Assembly (NCBI RefSeq): GCF_949987535.1
Contig: NC_080081.1
Coordinates: 52,090,153-52,154,152, forward strand
DNA: 64,000 nt
Direction: 5' to 3'
DNA from: Balaenoptera acutorostrata
Taxonomy: Eukaryota > Chordata > Mammalia > Artiodactyla > Balaenopteridae
Below, piece by piece: positions 24,483-37,539 of the stretch (the stretch's first letter is position 1; the number at the start of each line of letters is the position of its first letter). Below the pieces are notes generated by a model. It was not told where the DNA came from and searched no databases. It saw only the letters and a list, made by a program, of their open reading frames with translations. The translations under genes and the position numbers were made by a program.

Positions 24483-24649
24483 AATTGCAGGAACAAATTA
24501 CTGAAGCCTGGGTGACAAAAAACACCATGAAAGCATTATACTGGCCTGACAACTTAAGGACATTCATACATTTAGAAAGAAAACCTATTTCTTTAATCGA
24601 TTATTTAGGTTTTTGGCTATAGTTAAGAAAAGGTAATACTATATACATA

Positions 24650-25335
24650 CATAGTACAAACAGAACCAGAGTCATAGATACAGAAAACAAATATGTGATT
24701 TCCAGAGGGGAGGGGGTGGGGAGGATGAGAGAAACAGGTGATAGAGAAATAAGAGGTACAAACTTCCAGTTACAAAGTAAATGAGTCATGGGTATGAAAT
24801 GTACAGTGTGGGAATATAGTCAATAATTATGTAATATCTTTGTATGGTGACAGATTGTAACTAGACTTTCTGTGGTCATCATTTGAAAGGTGTAAAATAT
24901 TGAATCACTATGTGGTGCACCAGGAACTAACATAGTGTTGTAGGTCAATTATACTTCAAAAGAAAACAAATGAACAAAAAAACAAACAAACTCATAGGAA
25001 AAGAGATTAGATTTGAGGAGAGGGAACTGAATGAAGGTAGTCAAAAGTACATATTTCCAGTTATAAGATAAATAATGTACAACATGATTAATATAATTAA
25101 CACTGCTGTGTGTTATATATGAAATTTGTTGAGACAAAATACTTAGAGTTCTCATTACAAGGAATTTTTTTTTCTATTTCTTTTATTCTGTATCTATATG
25201 AGATGATGGTTGTTCACTAAACTTATTGTGACAATCGTTTCATGATGTATGTAAGTCAAATCATTAGGCTGTACACCTTAAACTTATACAGTGTTATATG
25301 TCATTTACATCTTAAAAGAACTGGAAGAAAAATAG
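24650..25335 (+). mobile_element. L1MA9-like 3'UTR
   Basis: Sense 3'UTR with 'tatctttgtatggtgacaga' (24835-24854), 'taggtcaattatacttcaaa' (24941-24960), 'ataattaacactgctgtgtg' (25093-25112) and the end block 'gctgtacaccttaaacttat'. No ORF2 is visible upstream, so it is a 5'-truncated copy. Confidence 0.88.
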
Positions 25336-26094
25336 AAAAAAAATCATAGATTTTGAAGAGATTGTAAAAGATACAGCTAACAACAAATTTAAAAAATAAA
25401 CTGAAAATATGGTGAATGGCTTCCATCCTCAAAGGCACTTCATAGTTTAACCCAGGTGGATACTAACCATAATATCTGAATTGCATGACTGAAGAAGAAG
25501 GTAAGAGTGAAGGACAAAGAAGGACACATTCTGGCTGAGTCAGCTCTCTTTGGGAGCCTTTCCAAGATTTTAAAATATGTTTTGCTTGTAATTAATAAAT
25601 CATAACTGTCACATTGTCACATGTAAAGCAGGTTGGCAATATAGTCTTTTCGTCTGGGATACATATCCTACCTAAAAATCAAGGCTCTCTTTCTCTAAGG
25701 GAGAATGAGATGATAGATGTTTTATTAGGCAATTAATAGTCTCTGAAACCATATACAGGCTGAAATGTAAAGTAGGTATGAAAAAGATAATAATCATTTT
25801 AAAGAATATATATTCTTAAAGTGTAAATCGAAGTATGTGCAATTTAGGAAGTCAAAGTTAATTTTCTTATTGGTATTTGCTTTGGCTTAAAGGGTCAGAT
25901 TCTAATCAATTTTATAATTTTTAATTTAATGATCAGTTATATCACAGACTGGAAGCCCAGTGATCTTAACTTCTATCTTAGTGTCTCTGAATGCTTGGAA
26001 TTCCTCTTTTAATCTTCAGCTGTGTTTAAAGGCTACAAAAGCTCTAGCACAAATGACACATTCATAAACAAAGATAACCACTTTAAAAAAATTC
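25336..26094. other. Unassigned interval
   Basis: No gene, RNA or repeat recognised. Confidence 0.5.
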
Positions 26095-26291
26095 TATTAC
26101 ATTTATTTATTTTTTATACAGCAGGTTCTTATTAGTTATCTATTTTATACATATTAGTGTATATATGTCAATCCCAATCTGCCAGTTCATCCAACCCCCC
26201 CATCGATTTCCCCCCTAGGTGTCGATACATTTGTTCTCTACATCTGTGTCTCAATTTCTGCCTTGCAAACAGGTTCATCTGTACCATTTTT

Positions 26292-29200
26292 CTAGATTCC
26301 ACATATATGAGTTAATATATGATATTTGTTTTCTCTTTCTGACTTACTTCACTCTTTATGACAGTCCCTAGGTCCATCCACATCTCTACAAATGACCCAA
26401 TTTCATTCCTTTTTATGGCTGAGTACTATGCCATTGTATATATGTACCACATCTTTTTTATCCATTTGTCTGTCTGTGGGCATTTAGGTTGCTTCCATGA
26501 CCTCACCATTGTAGTGCTGCAATGAATATTGGGGTGCATGTGTCTTTTTGAATTATGGTTTTCTCTAGGTATATGCCCAAGAGTGGGGTTGCTGCATCAT
26601 ATGGTAATTCTATTTTTAGTATTTTAAGGACCCTCCATACTGTTCTCCATTGTAGCTGTATCAAATTACGTTCCCACCAACAGTGAAAGAGGGTTCCCTT
26701 TTCTCTGCACCCTCTCCAGCATTTGTTGTTTGTAGATTTTCTGATGATGCCCATTCTAACAAACTCATTGTAGTTTTCATTTGCATTTTTCTAACAATTA
26801 GTGATGTTGAGCATCTTTTCAAGTGTTTCTTGGTCATCTGTATGCCTTCTTTGGAGAAATGTCTATTTAGGTCTTCTGTCCATTTTTAAATTGGGTTGTT
26901 TGTTTTTTTGATATTGAGCTCCATGGGTTGTTTATTTTGGAGATTAATCCTATGTCCGTTGATTCATTTGCAAATATTTTCTCCCATTCTGATGGTTGTC
27001 TTTTTGCCTTGCTTATGGTTTCCTTTGCTGTGCAAAAGCTTTTAGGTTTCATTAGGTCCCATTTGTTTATTTTTGGTTTTATTTCCGTTACTCTAGGAGG
27101 TGGGTCAAAAAAGATCTTGCTGTGATTTATGTCAAAGTGTGTTCTTCCTATGATTTCCTCTAAGAGTCTTATAGTGTCCGGTGTTATATTTAGGTCTCTA
27201 ATCATTTTGAGTTAATTTTTGTGTATGATGTTAGGGAGTGGAGTGTTCTAATTTCATTCCTTTTCATGTAGCTGTCCAGTTTTCTTAGCACCACTTATTG
27301 AGGAGACTGTCTTTTCACCATTGTATTTCCTTGCCTCATTTGTCATAGATTAGTTGACCATATGTGCATGGGTTTATCACTGGCTTTTCTATCCTGTTCC
27401 ATTGATCTATATTTCTGTTTTTGTGCCAGTATAATATTGTCTTGATTAGTCTAGCTAGTCTGGCTTAGTAGCAGAGTCTGAAGTCAGAGAGTATTATTCC
27501 TCCAGCTCCGTTTTCTTCCCTCAAGATTGCTTTGGCTATTCGGCGTCTTTTGTGTCTCCATACAAATTTTAAGATTTTTTGTTCTATTTCTGTAAAACAT
27601 GCCATTGGTAATTTGATAGGGATTACATTGAATCTGCAGACTGCTTTGGGTAGTATAGTCATTTCCACAATATTGATTCTTCCAATCCAAGAACAAGGTA
27701 TATCTCTCCATCTGTTTGTGTCATCTTTGATTTCTTTCATCTGTGTCTTATAGTTTTCTGAGTACAGGTCTTTTACCTCCTTAGGTAGGTTTATTCCTAG
27801 GTTTTTATTCTTTTTGTTGCAGTGATGAATGGGATTGTTTCCTTAATTTCTTTTTCTGATCTTTCATTGTTAGTATATAAGAATGCAAGGGATTTCTGTA
27901 CATTAATTTTGTATCCTGCAACTTTATTAATTCATTGATTAGCTCTAGTAGTTTTCTGGTGGCATCTTTAGGTTTATCTATATATATAGTATCATGTCAT
28001 CAGCAAACAGACACAGTTTTATGTCTTCTTTTCCAATTTCTATTCTTTGTATTTCTTTTCCTTCGCTGATTGCTGGGGCTAGGACTTCCAAAACTATGTT
28101 GAATAACAGTGGCGAGAGTGAACATCCTTGTCTTGTTCCTGACCTTAGAGGAAATGCTTTCAGGTTTTCACCATTGAGAATGATGTTTGCTGTGGGTTTG
28201 TTGTATATGGCCTTTATTATGTTGAGGTAGGTTCCCTCTATGCCCATTTCTGGAGAGTTCTGATCATATATGGGTGTTGAATTTTGTCAAAAGCTTTTTT
28301 TGCATCCATTGAGATGATCATATGGTTTTTATTGTTCAATTTGTTAATGTGGTGTATCACAGTGATTGATTTGCATATATTGAAGAATCCCTGCATCCCT
28401 GGCATACATCTCACTTGATCATCCTTTTAATGTGTTGTTGGATTATGTTTGCTAGCATTTTGTTGAGGATTTTTGCATCTATATTCATCAGTGATATTGG
28501 TCTGTAATTTTCTTTTTTTGTAGTATCTTTGTCTGGTTTTTGTATCACGGTGGTGACCTCATAGAATGAGTCTGGGAGTGTTCCTTCCTCTGCAATTTTT
28601 CAAAAGAGTTTGAGAAGGATGTGTGTTAGCTCTTCTCTAAATGATTGATAGAATTCACCTGTGAAGCCATCTGGTCCTTGACTTTTGTTTGTTGGAAGAT
28701 TTTTAGTCACAGTTTCAATTTCATTACTTGTGATTGGTCTGTTTGTATTTTCTATTTCATCCTGGTTCAGTCTTGGAAGGTTATACCTTTTTAAGAATTT
28801 GTCCGTTTCTTCCAGGTTGTCCATTGTCATAGAGTTGCTTGTAGTAGTCTCTTATATTGCTTTGTATTCCTGCAGTGTCAGTTGTAACCATTTTTTCATT
28901 TCTAATTTTATTGATTTGAGTTCTCTCCCTTTTTCTTGATGAGTCTGGCTAAAGGTTTCTCAATTTTTTTTTTTTTTATCTTCTCAAAGAACAAGCTTTT
29001 AGTTTTATTGATCTTTGTTATTGTTTTCTTTGTTTCTATTTCATTTATTTCTGCTCAATCTTTATGATTTCTTTCCTTCTACTAACTTTGGGTTTTGCTT
29101 GCTCTTCTCTCTCTAGTTCCTTTAGGTGTGAGGTTAGATTGTTTGTTTGAGATTTTTCTTGTTTCTTGAGGTAGGATGTATTGCTATAAACTTCCCTCTT

Positions 29201-30068
29201 AGAACTGCTCTTGCTGCATCCCATAGGTTTTGGATGTCATGTTTTCATTGTCATTTGTCTCTAGGTATTTTTTGATTTCCTCTTTGATCTCTTGGTTATT
29301 TAGTAACATATTGTTTAGCCTCCATGTGTTTGCATTTTTTTACGTTTTATTCCTTTTAATTTATTTCTGATCTCATAGCATTGTGATCAGAAAGGATGCT
29401 TGATATGCTTTCAAATTTCTTTAATTTACCAAAGCTTGATTTGTGACCCAAGATGTGATCTATCCTAGAGAAAGCTTCGTGTGCACTTGAGAAGAAAGTT
29501 TAATCTGCTGTTTTTGTTTGGAAAGTGCTATAAATATCAATTGAATCTATCTGGTCTATTGTGTCATTTAAAGCTTTTGGTTTCTTATTAATTTTCTGTC
29601 TAGATGATCTGCCCATTGGTGTAAGTGAGGTGTTAAAGTCCCCCACTATTACTGTGTCACTGTCAATTTCCTCTTTTATAGCTGTTAGCATTCATGTTAT
29701 GTATTGAGGTGCTCCTATGTTGGGTGCACATATGTTTAAAACTGTTATATCTTCTTCTTCGATTGATCCCTTGATCTTTATGTAGTGTCCTTCCTTGTCT
29801 CTTGTAATATTCTTTACTTTAAAGTCTATTTTATCTGATATGAGTATTGCTACTCCAGCTTTCTTTTGATTTCCATTTGCCTGGAATATCTTTTTCCATC
29901 CCCTCACTTTCAGTCTGTATGTGTCTCTAGGTCTGAAATGGGTCTCTTGTAGACAGCATATATATGGCTCTTGTTTTTTGTCCATTCAGCGAGCCTGTGT
30001 CTTTTGGTTGGAGAATTTAATCTATTCACATTTAAGGTAATTGTCAGTATGTATGTTCCTATTGCCAT
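26292..30068 (-). pseudogene. L1 ORF2 pseudogene (endonuclease, reverse transcriptase, C-terminal Cys region)
   Basis: The start codon complement is at 30066-30068 and the stop complement at 26292-26294, so 3777 bases, slightly short of the usual length of about 3.83 kb. The endonuclease part is at 29500-30125 in several frames (LAEWTKNK, CCLQETHFRPRDTYR, GDFNTSL). The reverse transcriptase part is at 27978-28247, with [20 protein letters not shown] and the catalytic-type [10 protein letters not shown]. The Cys-rich end is at 26503-26754, with [17 protein letters not shown]. The protein would nick DNA and reverse transcribe L1 RNA, but frameshifts and stops split the frame into at least eight pieces. 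Inactive. Confidence 0.92.
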
Positions 30069-30125
30069 TTTCTTAATTGTTATGGGTTTGTTTTTGTAGG
30101 TCTTTTCTTCTCTTGTGTTTCCCAC

Positions 30126-31053
30126 TTAGAGAAGTTCCTTTAGCATTTGTTGTAGAGCTGGTTTGCTAGTGCTGAATTCTCTTAGCTTTTCCTTTTCTGT
30201 AAATCTGTTGATTCCTCCATCGAATCTGAATAAGATCCTTCCTGGGTAGAGTAATCTTTGTTGTATTTTTTTCCCTTTCATCACTTTAAATATATCCTGC
30301 CATTCCCTTCTGGCCTGTAGAGTTTCTGCTGAGAAATCAGCTGTTAACTTTATGGGAATTCCCTTGTATGTTATTTGTCATTTTTCCCTTGATGCTTTTA
30401 ATAATTTTCCTTGTCTTTAATTTTTGTCTGTTTGATTACTATGTGTCTTGGCGTGTTTCTCTTTGGGTTTATCCTGCCTGGTACCCTCTGCCCTTCCTGG
30501 ACTTGGATGGCTATATCCTTTCTCATGTTAGGGACGTTTTCAACTATAATCTCTTCAAATATGTTCTCGGGTCCTTTCTCTCTCTCTCCTCCTTCTGGAA
30601 CCTCTATAATGAGAATGTTGGTGCATTTAATGTTGTCCCAGTGGTCTCTTTGGCTGTCTCCATTTCTTTTCATTCTTTTTTCTTTATTCTGTTCTGCAGC
30701 AGTGAATTCCACCATTCTGTCTTCCAGGTCACTTATCCATTCTTGTGACTCAGTTATTCTGCTATTGATTACTTCTAGTGTATTTTTCTTTTCAGTTATT
30801 GTATTGTTCATCTCTGTTTGTTTGTTCTTTAATTCTTCTAGGTGTTTGTTCTTTAATTCTTTTAGGTCTTTGTTAAACATTTCTTGCATCTTCTCGATGT
30901 TTGCCTCCAATCTTTGACCAAGATCCTGGATCATCTTCACTATCAGTATTCTGGATTCTTTTTCTGGAAGGTTGCCTATCTCCACTTCATTTAGCTGTTT
31001 TTCTGGCTTTTATTTTGTTCCTTATTCTGGTACATAGACCTCTGCCTTTTCAT
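30126..31053 (-). pseudogene. L1 ORF1 pseudogene (coiled-coil RNA-binding protein)
   Basis: The largest surviving frame is 30398-30985 (195 residues). It opens with LPEKESRILIVKMIQDLGQR and a Lys/Glu-rich coiled coil (residues about 25-95, ELKNKHLEELKNKQTEMNN). The RNA-recognition-like segment follows (NILIIEVPEGGE; VQEGQRVPGRINPKRNTPRH). The C-terminal domain continues in another frame to the stop at 30126-30128, ending near LQQMLKELL. A start codon at 31051-31053 begins MKRQRSMYQNKEQNK and then hits a stop after about 20 codons, so an indel separates it from the 195-residue frame. Span 928 bases versus about 1.0 kb for intact copies. Confidence 0.88.
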
Positions 31054-31882
31054 TTTGTCTATCTTTCTGTGAATGTGGTTTTAGTTCCACAGGTTGAAGG
31101 ATTGTAGATCTTCTTGCTTCTGCTGTCTGCCCTCTGGGGGATGAGGCTATCTTTCAGGTTTGTGCAAGCTTCCTGATGGGAGGGACTGGTGGTGGGTAGA
31201 GCTAGGTGTTGCTTTGGTGGGGAGAGTCCAGTAAAACTTTAACCCACTTGTCTGCTGATCGGTGGGGCTGAGTTCCCTCCCTTTTGGTTTTTTGACCTGA
31301 TATGACCCAGCACTGAAGCCTACAGGCTCTTTGGTGGAGTTAATTACTGACTCTGGGAGAGCTCACACCAAGGAGTACTTCCCAGAACTTCTGCTGTCTG
31401 TGTCCTTGTCCTAACGGTGAACCACAGCACCCCCCCACAGGAGACCCTCCAACACCAGCAGGTACATTCTCGTTAGGTGTACTATGTGGTCTGCTCCTTC
31501 CCCCTGGGTAGTTATATGCACACTACTTTGTGTGTGCCTTTCAAAAGTGGAGTTTCTGTTTCCCCCAGTCCTGTCAGAGTTCTTCAATCAAACCCCAGTA
31601 GCCGTCAATGTCTGATTCTCTGAGAATTCCTCCTCTCATTGCTGGACCCCCAGGTTGGGGAACCTGACATAAGGCTCAGAACCTTCACTCCAGTGGGTGG
31701 ATTTCTGTGGTATAATTGTTCTCCAGTTTGTGAGTCACCCACCCAGTGGTTATGGGATTTGATTTTTATTGTGATTGTGCCCCTCCTACTGTCTCATTGT
31801 GGCTTCTCCTTTGTCTTTGGATGTGGGGTACCTTTTTTTGGTGAGTTCCAGTGTCTTTCTTTTGATGACTGTTCTGCAGTTA
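31054..31882 (-). promoter_or_regulatory. L1 5'UTR remnant (former internal promoter)
   Basis: GC-richer antisense sequence upstream of ORF1. In an active L1 this region carries the internal RNA polymerase II promoter. It is truncated at about 31882, so the transcription start end is missing and activity is unlikely. Open frames on the plus strand (for example 31639-32007) are chance. Confidence 0.7.
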
Positions 31883-33416
31883 ATTCAATCACTTTTTTAT
31901 ACTCTCAGAATACTCGTTCATGCCTCAATCATGATCAATTTGATGTTATACCACATATTATAAAGACCAAATTTCCTCCTCCTCTAATCATGTTTTTTGT
32001 TCAGTAACCTTATTGATAAATAAGAAGTAGATAGTAAATTTAGGAATTTAATTTACACATGAATTCCTCAAAGCCATGAATATCAGGTGTCATCCACTAT
32101 AAACTTGACTCCTCAGGGAGATTTCCATACAAATTTGTAAGCATAAACCCCATAATTTTCTTCCAGTATTTCAGTACATCCTCTGATATAGCAACATTCC
32201 CCCCCTACTTATGAAAAAGACCAAGAGGTATAAAGGAATATTATTTGAAGGTGTGAAGATGTTTCAACTTCTTCATTTTTCCAAGTATCTTAGTCATCCT
32301 TTCATATTACAAATTTTTGTGACTAGTACTGTTGGCCCTAGACACCAATCTTCTTAAATTCTGAAATTTAACTCTCTATCTCTTTCACACACACACACAC
32401 ACACAGAAACAGAATTTAATCAATAGTAAATAAAATATTTGAACCATAATTTTATTTGCTTCTCCCATATTAACATGATTGCAAATCATAAGTTGAACAC
32501 CTGCTATGTGCATATCCATGTGATAAGGACTGAATGATAATTTAAAAAATAGGAAAAATATCTAGGAGTCATCCTAGTGAAAAAAAAGAAAGAATTAAAA
32601 ATAAGAAAACATTATGTAGTTCTTTTTGCTTTGTGTGTGTGTTGTTTGTCTTGTTTTGATTTTCTTTGCTTTATTCCCAAATGGTTTTCTCTGTATTTGG
32701 AGAACTAACAGACACAAAATACTTTATACATAGTTAATGCACCTTATATCCAAAAAATAAAATGTGGAATTCAGGTAGAAATTGTTATGAAAACTCAATG
32801 GAAATATATAAAGTTAAAAGTTGAAAAAGGCATTTATGAAGTAGTTGAAGTGAATTAGTAGGTTTTCCTATTTTTCTCAAACAAATAAATTAACTTAAGT
32901 TGGACCTTTTACCATTAGTAGTGTTAGATAAACAGAAAGGAAATGTAGGAGAATTTCATGGAGAAGTAAATGAGAACATGTAAAACATTAGAGATAAACA
33001 CATTCTATTGAAAATTGATGGCAGCTTGATCTTAACTTGCCACAACACAATAGATAATTCCATGACTCTAAGGAGGGAAAAATGCATTAGAAGTGAAGAT
33101 GTAATCTAGGCGTGGTCAAAGACAATGTTGCATGTTAATGGAAACCTCTTTAAACATAATATCAATAAAATAAATAACTACTGCATTAAATACAATATTT
33201 TTTCTCAGTTTAAATTAGGCTTCTAATACATAGATATTTATTTATATGTGACTTAAATATATATGCAGTTGTATTATATATTTAATATGAAAATGTATAT
33301 TAAATATATATTTCATTATACTTATATATTTAAAATATATATTTAACTCATTTAATTCACCCAACAGATTTATGAAGTAGGAATTATTCTAATTTTAGTT
33401 CTCAAACTCTTAACTT
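31883..33416. other. Unassigned AT-rich interval with a (CA)n tract
   Basis: No gene or repeat family recognised. It contains a (CA)10 run at 32386-32405 and a TA-rich patch at about 33240-33350. Confidence 0.5.
32386..32405. repeat. (CA)10 microsatellite
   Basis: Ten uninterrupted CA units. Confidence 0.97.
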
Positions 33417-33433
33417 AAAAATAGGCTTAACTA

Positions 33434-34002
33434 CACTGTTTACGATACCCAAGCATGAAACAATGAAAGTACCCATCAACAGATAACTGGCTTAAGAAAA
33501 TGTGGTATATATATATATAATGGAATATTACTCAGCCATGAAAGAGAATGGAATATTACCATTTGTAGCAGCATGGATGGACTTAGAGAATATTATAGTG
33601 AGTAAAGTAAGTCAGAGAAAGACAAATACTATATGATGTCACTTATTTGTGAAATATAAAAGTAATACCAAAATAAATCTTTATACAAAACAAAACCAGA
33701 CTCATAGAAATAGGAAACAAACTTATGGTTACCAAAGTGAGAGGGAGATGGAGAAGGACAAGTTAGGAGTATGAGATTAACAAACTACTACACATAAAAA
33801 TAGACAAACAACAAGGCTTTACTGTATAGCACAGGGAATTATATTAAATACCTTGTAAGAATGTACAATGAAATGTAATCTGAAAAAAAAAAATAACTAA
33901 ATATTTATGTTGTACACCTGAAACTAATACAATATTGTAAATCAACTTTACTTCAATAAATAAATAAATTAATTAATTAATTAATTTAAAAAAGGGAAAA
34001 AT
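33434..34002 (+). mobile_element. 5'-truncated L1 3' end with perfect target duplication
   Basis: The 17-bp repeat aaaaataggcttaacta is at 33417-33433 and 34003-34019. The insert starts in ORF2 ('aatggaatattactcagcca' at 33519-33538) and ends after 'gtaaatcaactttacttcaa' with an A/T-rich tail including TAAA and ATTA units. It is 569 bases long. The exact duplication suggests a fairly recent insertion. Confidence 0.93.
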
Positions 34003-34019
34003 AAAAATAGGCTTAACTA

Positions 34020-35917
34020 GGCAGTAAAGAGCCCAAGTTCTAATTAGTATTAAAGAAAAGATCTTATATTTGGATCAATGACAGCTTTGACCTCAGAGGC
34101 AACACACTTAGTCAGTTATTATGTACCACAAAGACATTCTGCATTGTGTCAGGAGCACAGAAGAAACTCACCTTATTTCAGGTACAAAGGATTTCAGTTC
34201 AGGACATTAGAGAATCACATGATTGTCGCAAGTTTTGGGTGAGTGAAGGTGGAGGAAGTAACTGGCAGAAAGTGATGAATTTCAGAGGAAGTTACATTAC
34301 ATACTTAGAATTTCTCAGCAGTCCATATTCTACATCATAGAGAGAAATAAATTTTCTTTATACCACGTGAATTACATGCATATACACACAGAAGTATGAT
34401 TTAAGGCAAATTGAAGTTACAGTTAAAACACAGAGAAGTGAAAAAATATTTTTTCTTGCAAATATTTTTCTAATGGCATAGACACTTATTTCACAAAGAA
34501 CTGAAATGATTAACTGGGAACATATTGTATCTCTCATCACCTCCTTTTGTGCTTCTTGATTTTTGCACAACAGTTATTAAAACATGGCTATTTTTGAGGT
34601 TGAATAATAGTTTATTCTTTCCAAATCTGTATTTAAACTCAAACTCTGAAAATTATGAGTAGATACTCATATTTGTTCAAATGGAACATTATTTTTAAAA
34701 CATAAATCCTCTGATTTTATGAATACTTTTGTTATGATAAGAATAAAGTTTTAAAATGAGAAAATTGAGTTTAAAATAAATGTATAATAATTTTCAATTA
34801 TTCTCAGTTTCATTGTAATTTAATAATGCTGCCTAAATTTTCTAAGTTAGGAACATATGACCTAGAAATGTTGATTCAATTACTTTGATGAAACGGTGGC
34901 AGAATATCACATTCGTTACATTGGCCATCAAATGAATGAACAAAAATTTTACTGAAGTAAAAATTACACTTGAAATGAATATTGCACTAAATAAATATGT
35001 GTAAATTTACAAACTCATGATAAATGTGATCATGACAATGAAAGAGTTCAAGATATCTACTGTAAGACTAATTTTATTCTGAAACTATTAGCTGAATTTA
35101 AGAATAATATTAATAAAAGCATATAAATAAATACATATGATGGACACTAAAGAGTCAGATCTAAAATTATATTCTGCTTATGATTATTCTTGATGAAAAA
35201 TTGTGGATGTTAATTTCTGATATCATTTATAGTCCAAATTAATTTTAATGAAGCATAGTATTTGTCATGTCTCCTGGAAGTATGTTTGTTCAAAATATCA
35301 ACTGATTTAGAGTTTACGTAAAATAAAAGAGAACATCATGTACATTTGTACAACTGCACCCTGCTTTTTGTCAACAATTTCAACATTCTCTTCCTTTTGT
35401 AATTACCAATTTTTTCTATAAAATCTAAGGTTCAGAGGGCCAAGGTACAAGAGAGAAGGCTACAAGTACATTTTCCACTCTATATCACCTTCATTCAAAA
35501 TCACAATTGAAAGGACTCACATAAAAAAATTATCAAAAATATATTTTCAATGTTTTGTTGTATTCGGAGAAAAGCACTATACTTACTTCATTATTTATAC
35601 AATAGGAAAATCGTTATGGTTCATCACAATAAGGTTTTAATTCTGATATTAATTTGCTCTTGCATAAATGCCAAATGATAAAACTGAACAGACTGTCAAA
35701 GAGTGGTGTTTTATACTATACACATTAGGATACTGAAAACTTTTAGTTGCCTTTGAATTTTGACTGAATAAGATTTAAGAATGTTAAGATCTATTACTTT
35801 TTTTTCTGTTAGATGAATAATGGAAATTGAAGAGAGTACCTCTATTAGTAGTGGAGAAAATCCAGCAGATTTCTAGGATATTATTCTAATGAACTAGAGA
35901 TGTTTTTTAATAAATTT
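34020..35917. other. Unassigned unique-looking AT-rich DNA
   Basis: No gene, RNA gene or repeat family recognised. The short frames at 34146-34340 and 34358-34570 have no recognisable domain. Confidence 0.5.
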
Positions 35918-35978
35918 TATATATATATATATAACTATATATATATATATATAACTATATATATATATATATATATAA

Positions 35979-36016
<38 letters not shown>
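35918..36016. repeat. Compound (TA)n microsatellite with spaced 'ac' interruptions
   Basis: About 100 bases of TA dinucleotides broken by 'ataacta' and 'ataaaacta' at roughly 24-30 base spacing, ending in an uninterrupted TA run before 'tcattacttc'. Confidence 0.97.
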
Positions 36017-36018
<2 letters not shown>

Positions 36019-37369
36019 TTACTTCTCCTTGATATCCCATAGACATAATACATTTTTGTAAAGGCTAAATAATTTCCATATATATTTAATGCAGAATATT
36101 ATTTTAAAATTAAAAGAATACCAGTTGAGAGAATTGTCAGAGCCATAAAAATTTTCAATAATTACAACCCAGGTATGACTGCAACTGATAGGTTAAGAGC
36201 AAGGTTAGAAAATGACAATGTGATATGAGTTTTGAACTAGAAAAGTTCAGTTATAGACTGTGTCTAGTTGTTTATAAAAACAACTTGTTCTATGAATGGT
36301 TTCTTCACAGTCTGTAGATGAGTCCTCCTATTGCAGTTTTTGATAATATTTGTATTAAAAGTCAATCTTATACTGTTTGTAATGAATGTACACCAAGGCT
36401 GACATAGCTCTGGCTGAGATTATAATCTGGATTACTTGAAATCATTTCCCAATTGTCCCAAATATAAATTCATAAAGTATTTATGAATATCTTTAAATCA
36501 ATATTGTTTTTCTTTCCGATGCACCTCTAGCATTATTTTATACTGTACATATTAGTATTTGAGAATCTTAAATATTGTACATGAATTTTTGTTAGGTAAT
36601 TATTTTATTGATGTTTTCTTTCACCCCCAAAATCCCATGACATTTGAAGCTATTTTTTATGTACATACTTTTTAATACTTTTGTCAATAAGCTTACGTTT
36701 ATGGATACAGAATAGTCAAATATGATATTTGAATTCAGTGTTTAATTAATGACATAGATCACCTAAGTTATCATCAATGATGAAACATTAATGAACTATA
36801 TGCTTTCCAGATAGTACAGGTAAACTTTAAAGAAATTATGTAAGAAAAATTGGCGAATCTTGCCTAGATGCTCTTATACCTGCTAAGTTAATTACTGTTT
36901 ATACTTACTGATCAAGCTCTAATCAATCAACATCAAACACACATTATATCTTTTGATTTAAACAAAATAAGTACTCTCTTAAAGAAAAATAGCATATACA
37001 TATATATGTATACATATGTGTGTATATATATATATAAACCAGGAATGAAATATAGGTAAGATTTGACAAAGCATGTATCTTTAAAATAAGTTTTTGGAAA
37101 GATAACTGAGTGAAGAACACTCCAGGAATACTATATCATTCCTAAATTGTTTCAAAAATAGTTGTATAAACACATCCATTCAAAAAATGTTATGGATAAG
37201 TTTCAACTGTACCAATGATCCCAGTTGTAATTATAATAAACATGTCTGATACTGAAACAAAAATTAAAATTATTTGGATTATAGATAAAGGAATACTACA
37301 ATTTAGGGCATAAACTTTGGAATAAGACTTCAACATTGAAAATGACAACATAATTTACCTGAGGAAATG
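36017..37369. other. Unassigned AT-rich interval
   Basis: No gene or repeat family recognised, apart from mixed TA/TG simple sequence at about 36989-37036. Confidence 0.5.
36989..37036. repeat. TA/TG simple repeat
   Basis: Alternating 'tatatgtatacatatgtgtg' followed by a pure TA run. Confidence 0.85.
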
Positions 37370-37380
37370 TGGATAAATTC

Positions 37381-37510
37381 TTTTTTTTTTTTTTTTTTTT
37401 TTGGTTGTGCTGCACTGCTTGCAGAATCTTAGTTTCTCAGCCATGATTGAACCTGAGCCCATGACAGTGAAAGCACTGAGTCCTAACCACTGGACCACCA
37501 GGGAATTCTC
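37381..37510 (-). mobile_element. Short tRNA-derived SINE
   Basis: Flanked by tggataaattc at 37370-37380 and 37511-37521. The left end is a 22-T run (A tail on the minus strand). The right end is the antisense tRNA-like head 'ggaccaccagggaattctc'. The 130-base body is much shorter than the other CHR copies. Confidence 0.9.
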
Positions 37511-37539
37511 TGGATAAATTCCTTGAAAGACAAAATTGC

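Larger units (their letters stand above)
26095..31882 (-). mobile_element. Near full-length L1, 5'UTR slightly truncated, inactive
   Basis: Minus-strand order is 5'UTR (31054-31882), ORF1 (30126-31053), ORF2 (26292-30068) and 3'UTR (26095-26291). The 3'UTR ends with the complement of 'atacagcaggttcttattag' and an A/T tail, the same terminus type as the insertion at 7134-7492. The 5' end stops inside the 5'UTR near 'ctgttctgcagttaattcaa'. No clear target duplication was found at 26080-26100 versus 31870-31900. It is the best preserved L1 in the window but carries many stops and indels. Confidence 0.9.

Noticed and set aside
30411..30917. 168-residue plus-strand frame resembling a membrane protein
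   Set aside because: It is the shadow of L1 ORF1 (30398-30985, minus). The apparent membrane segments are antisense of the coiled coil.
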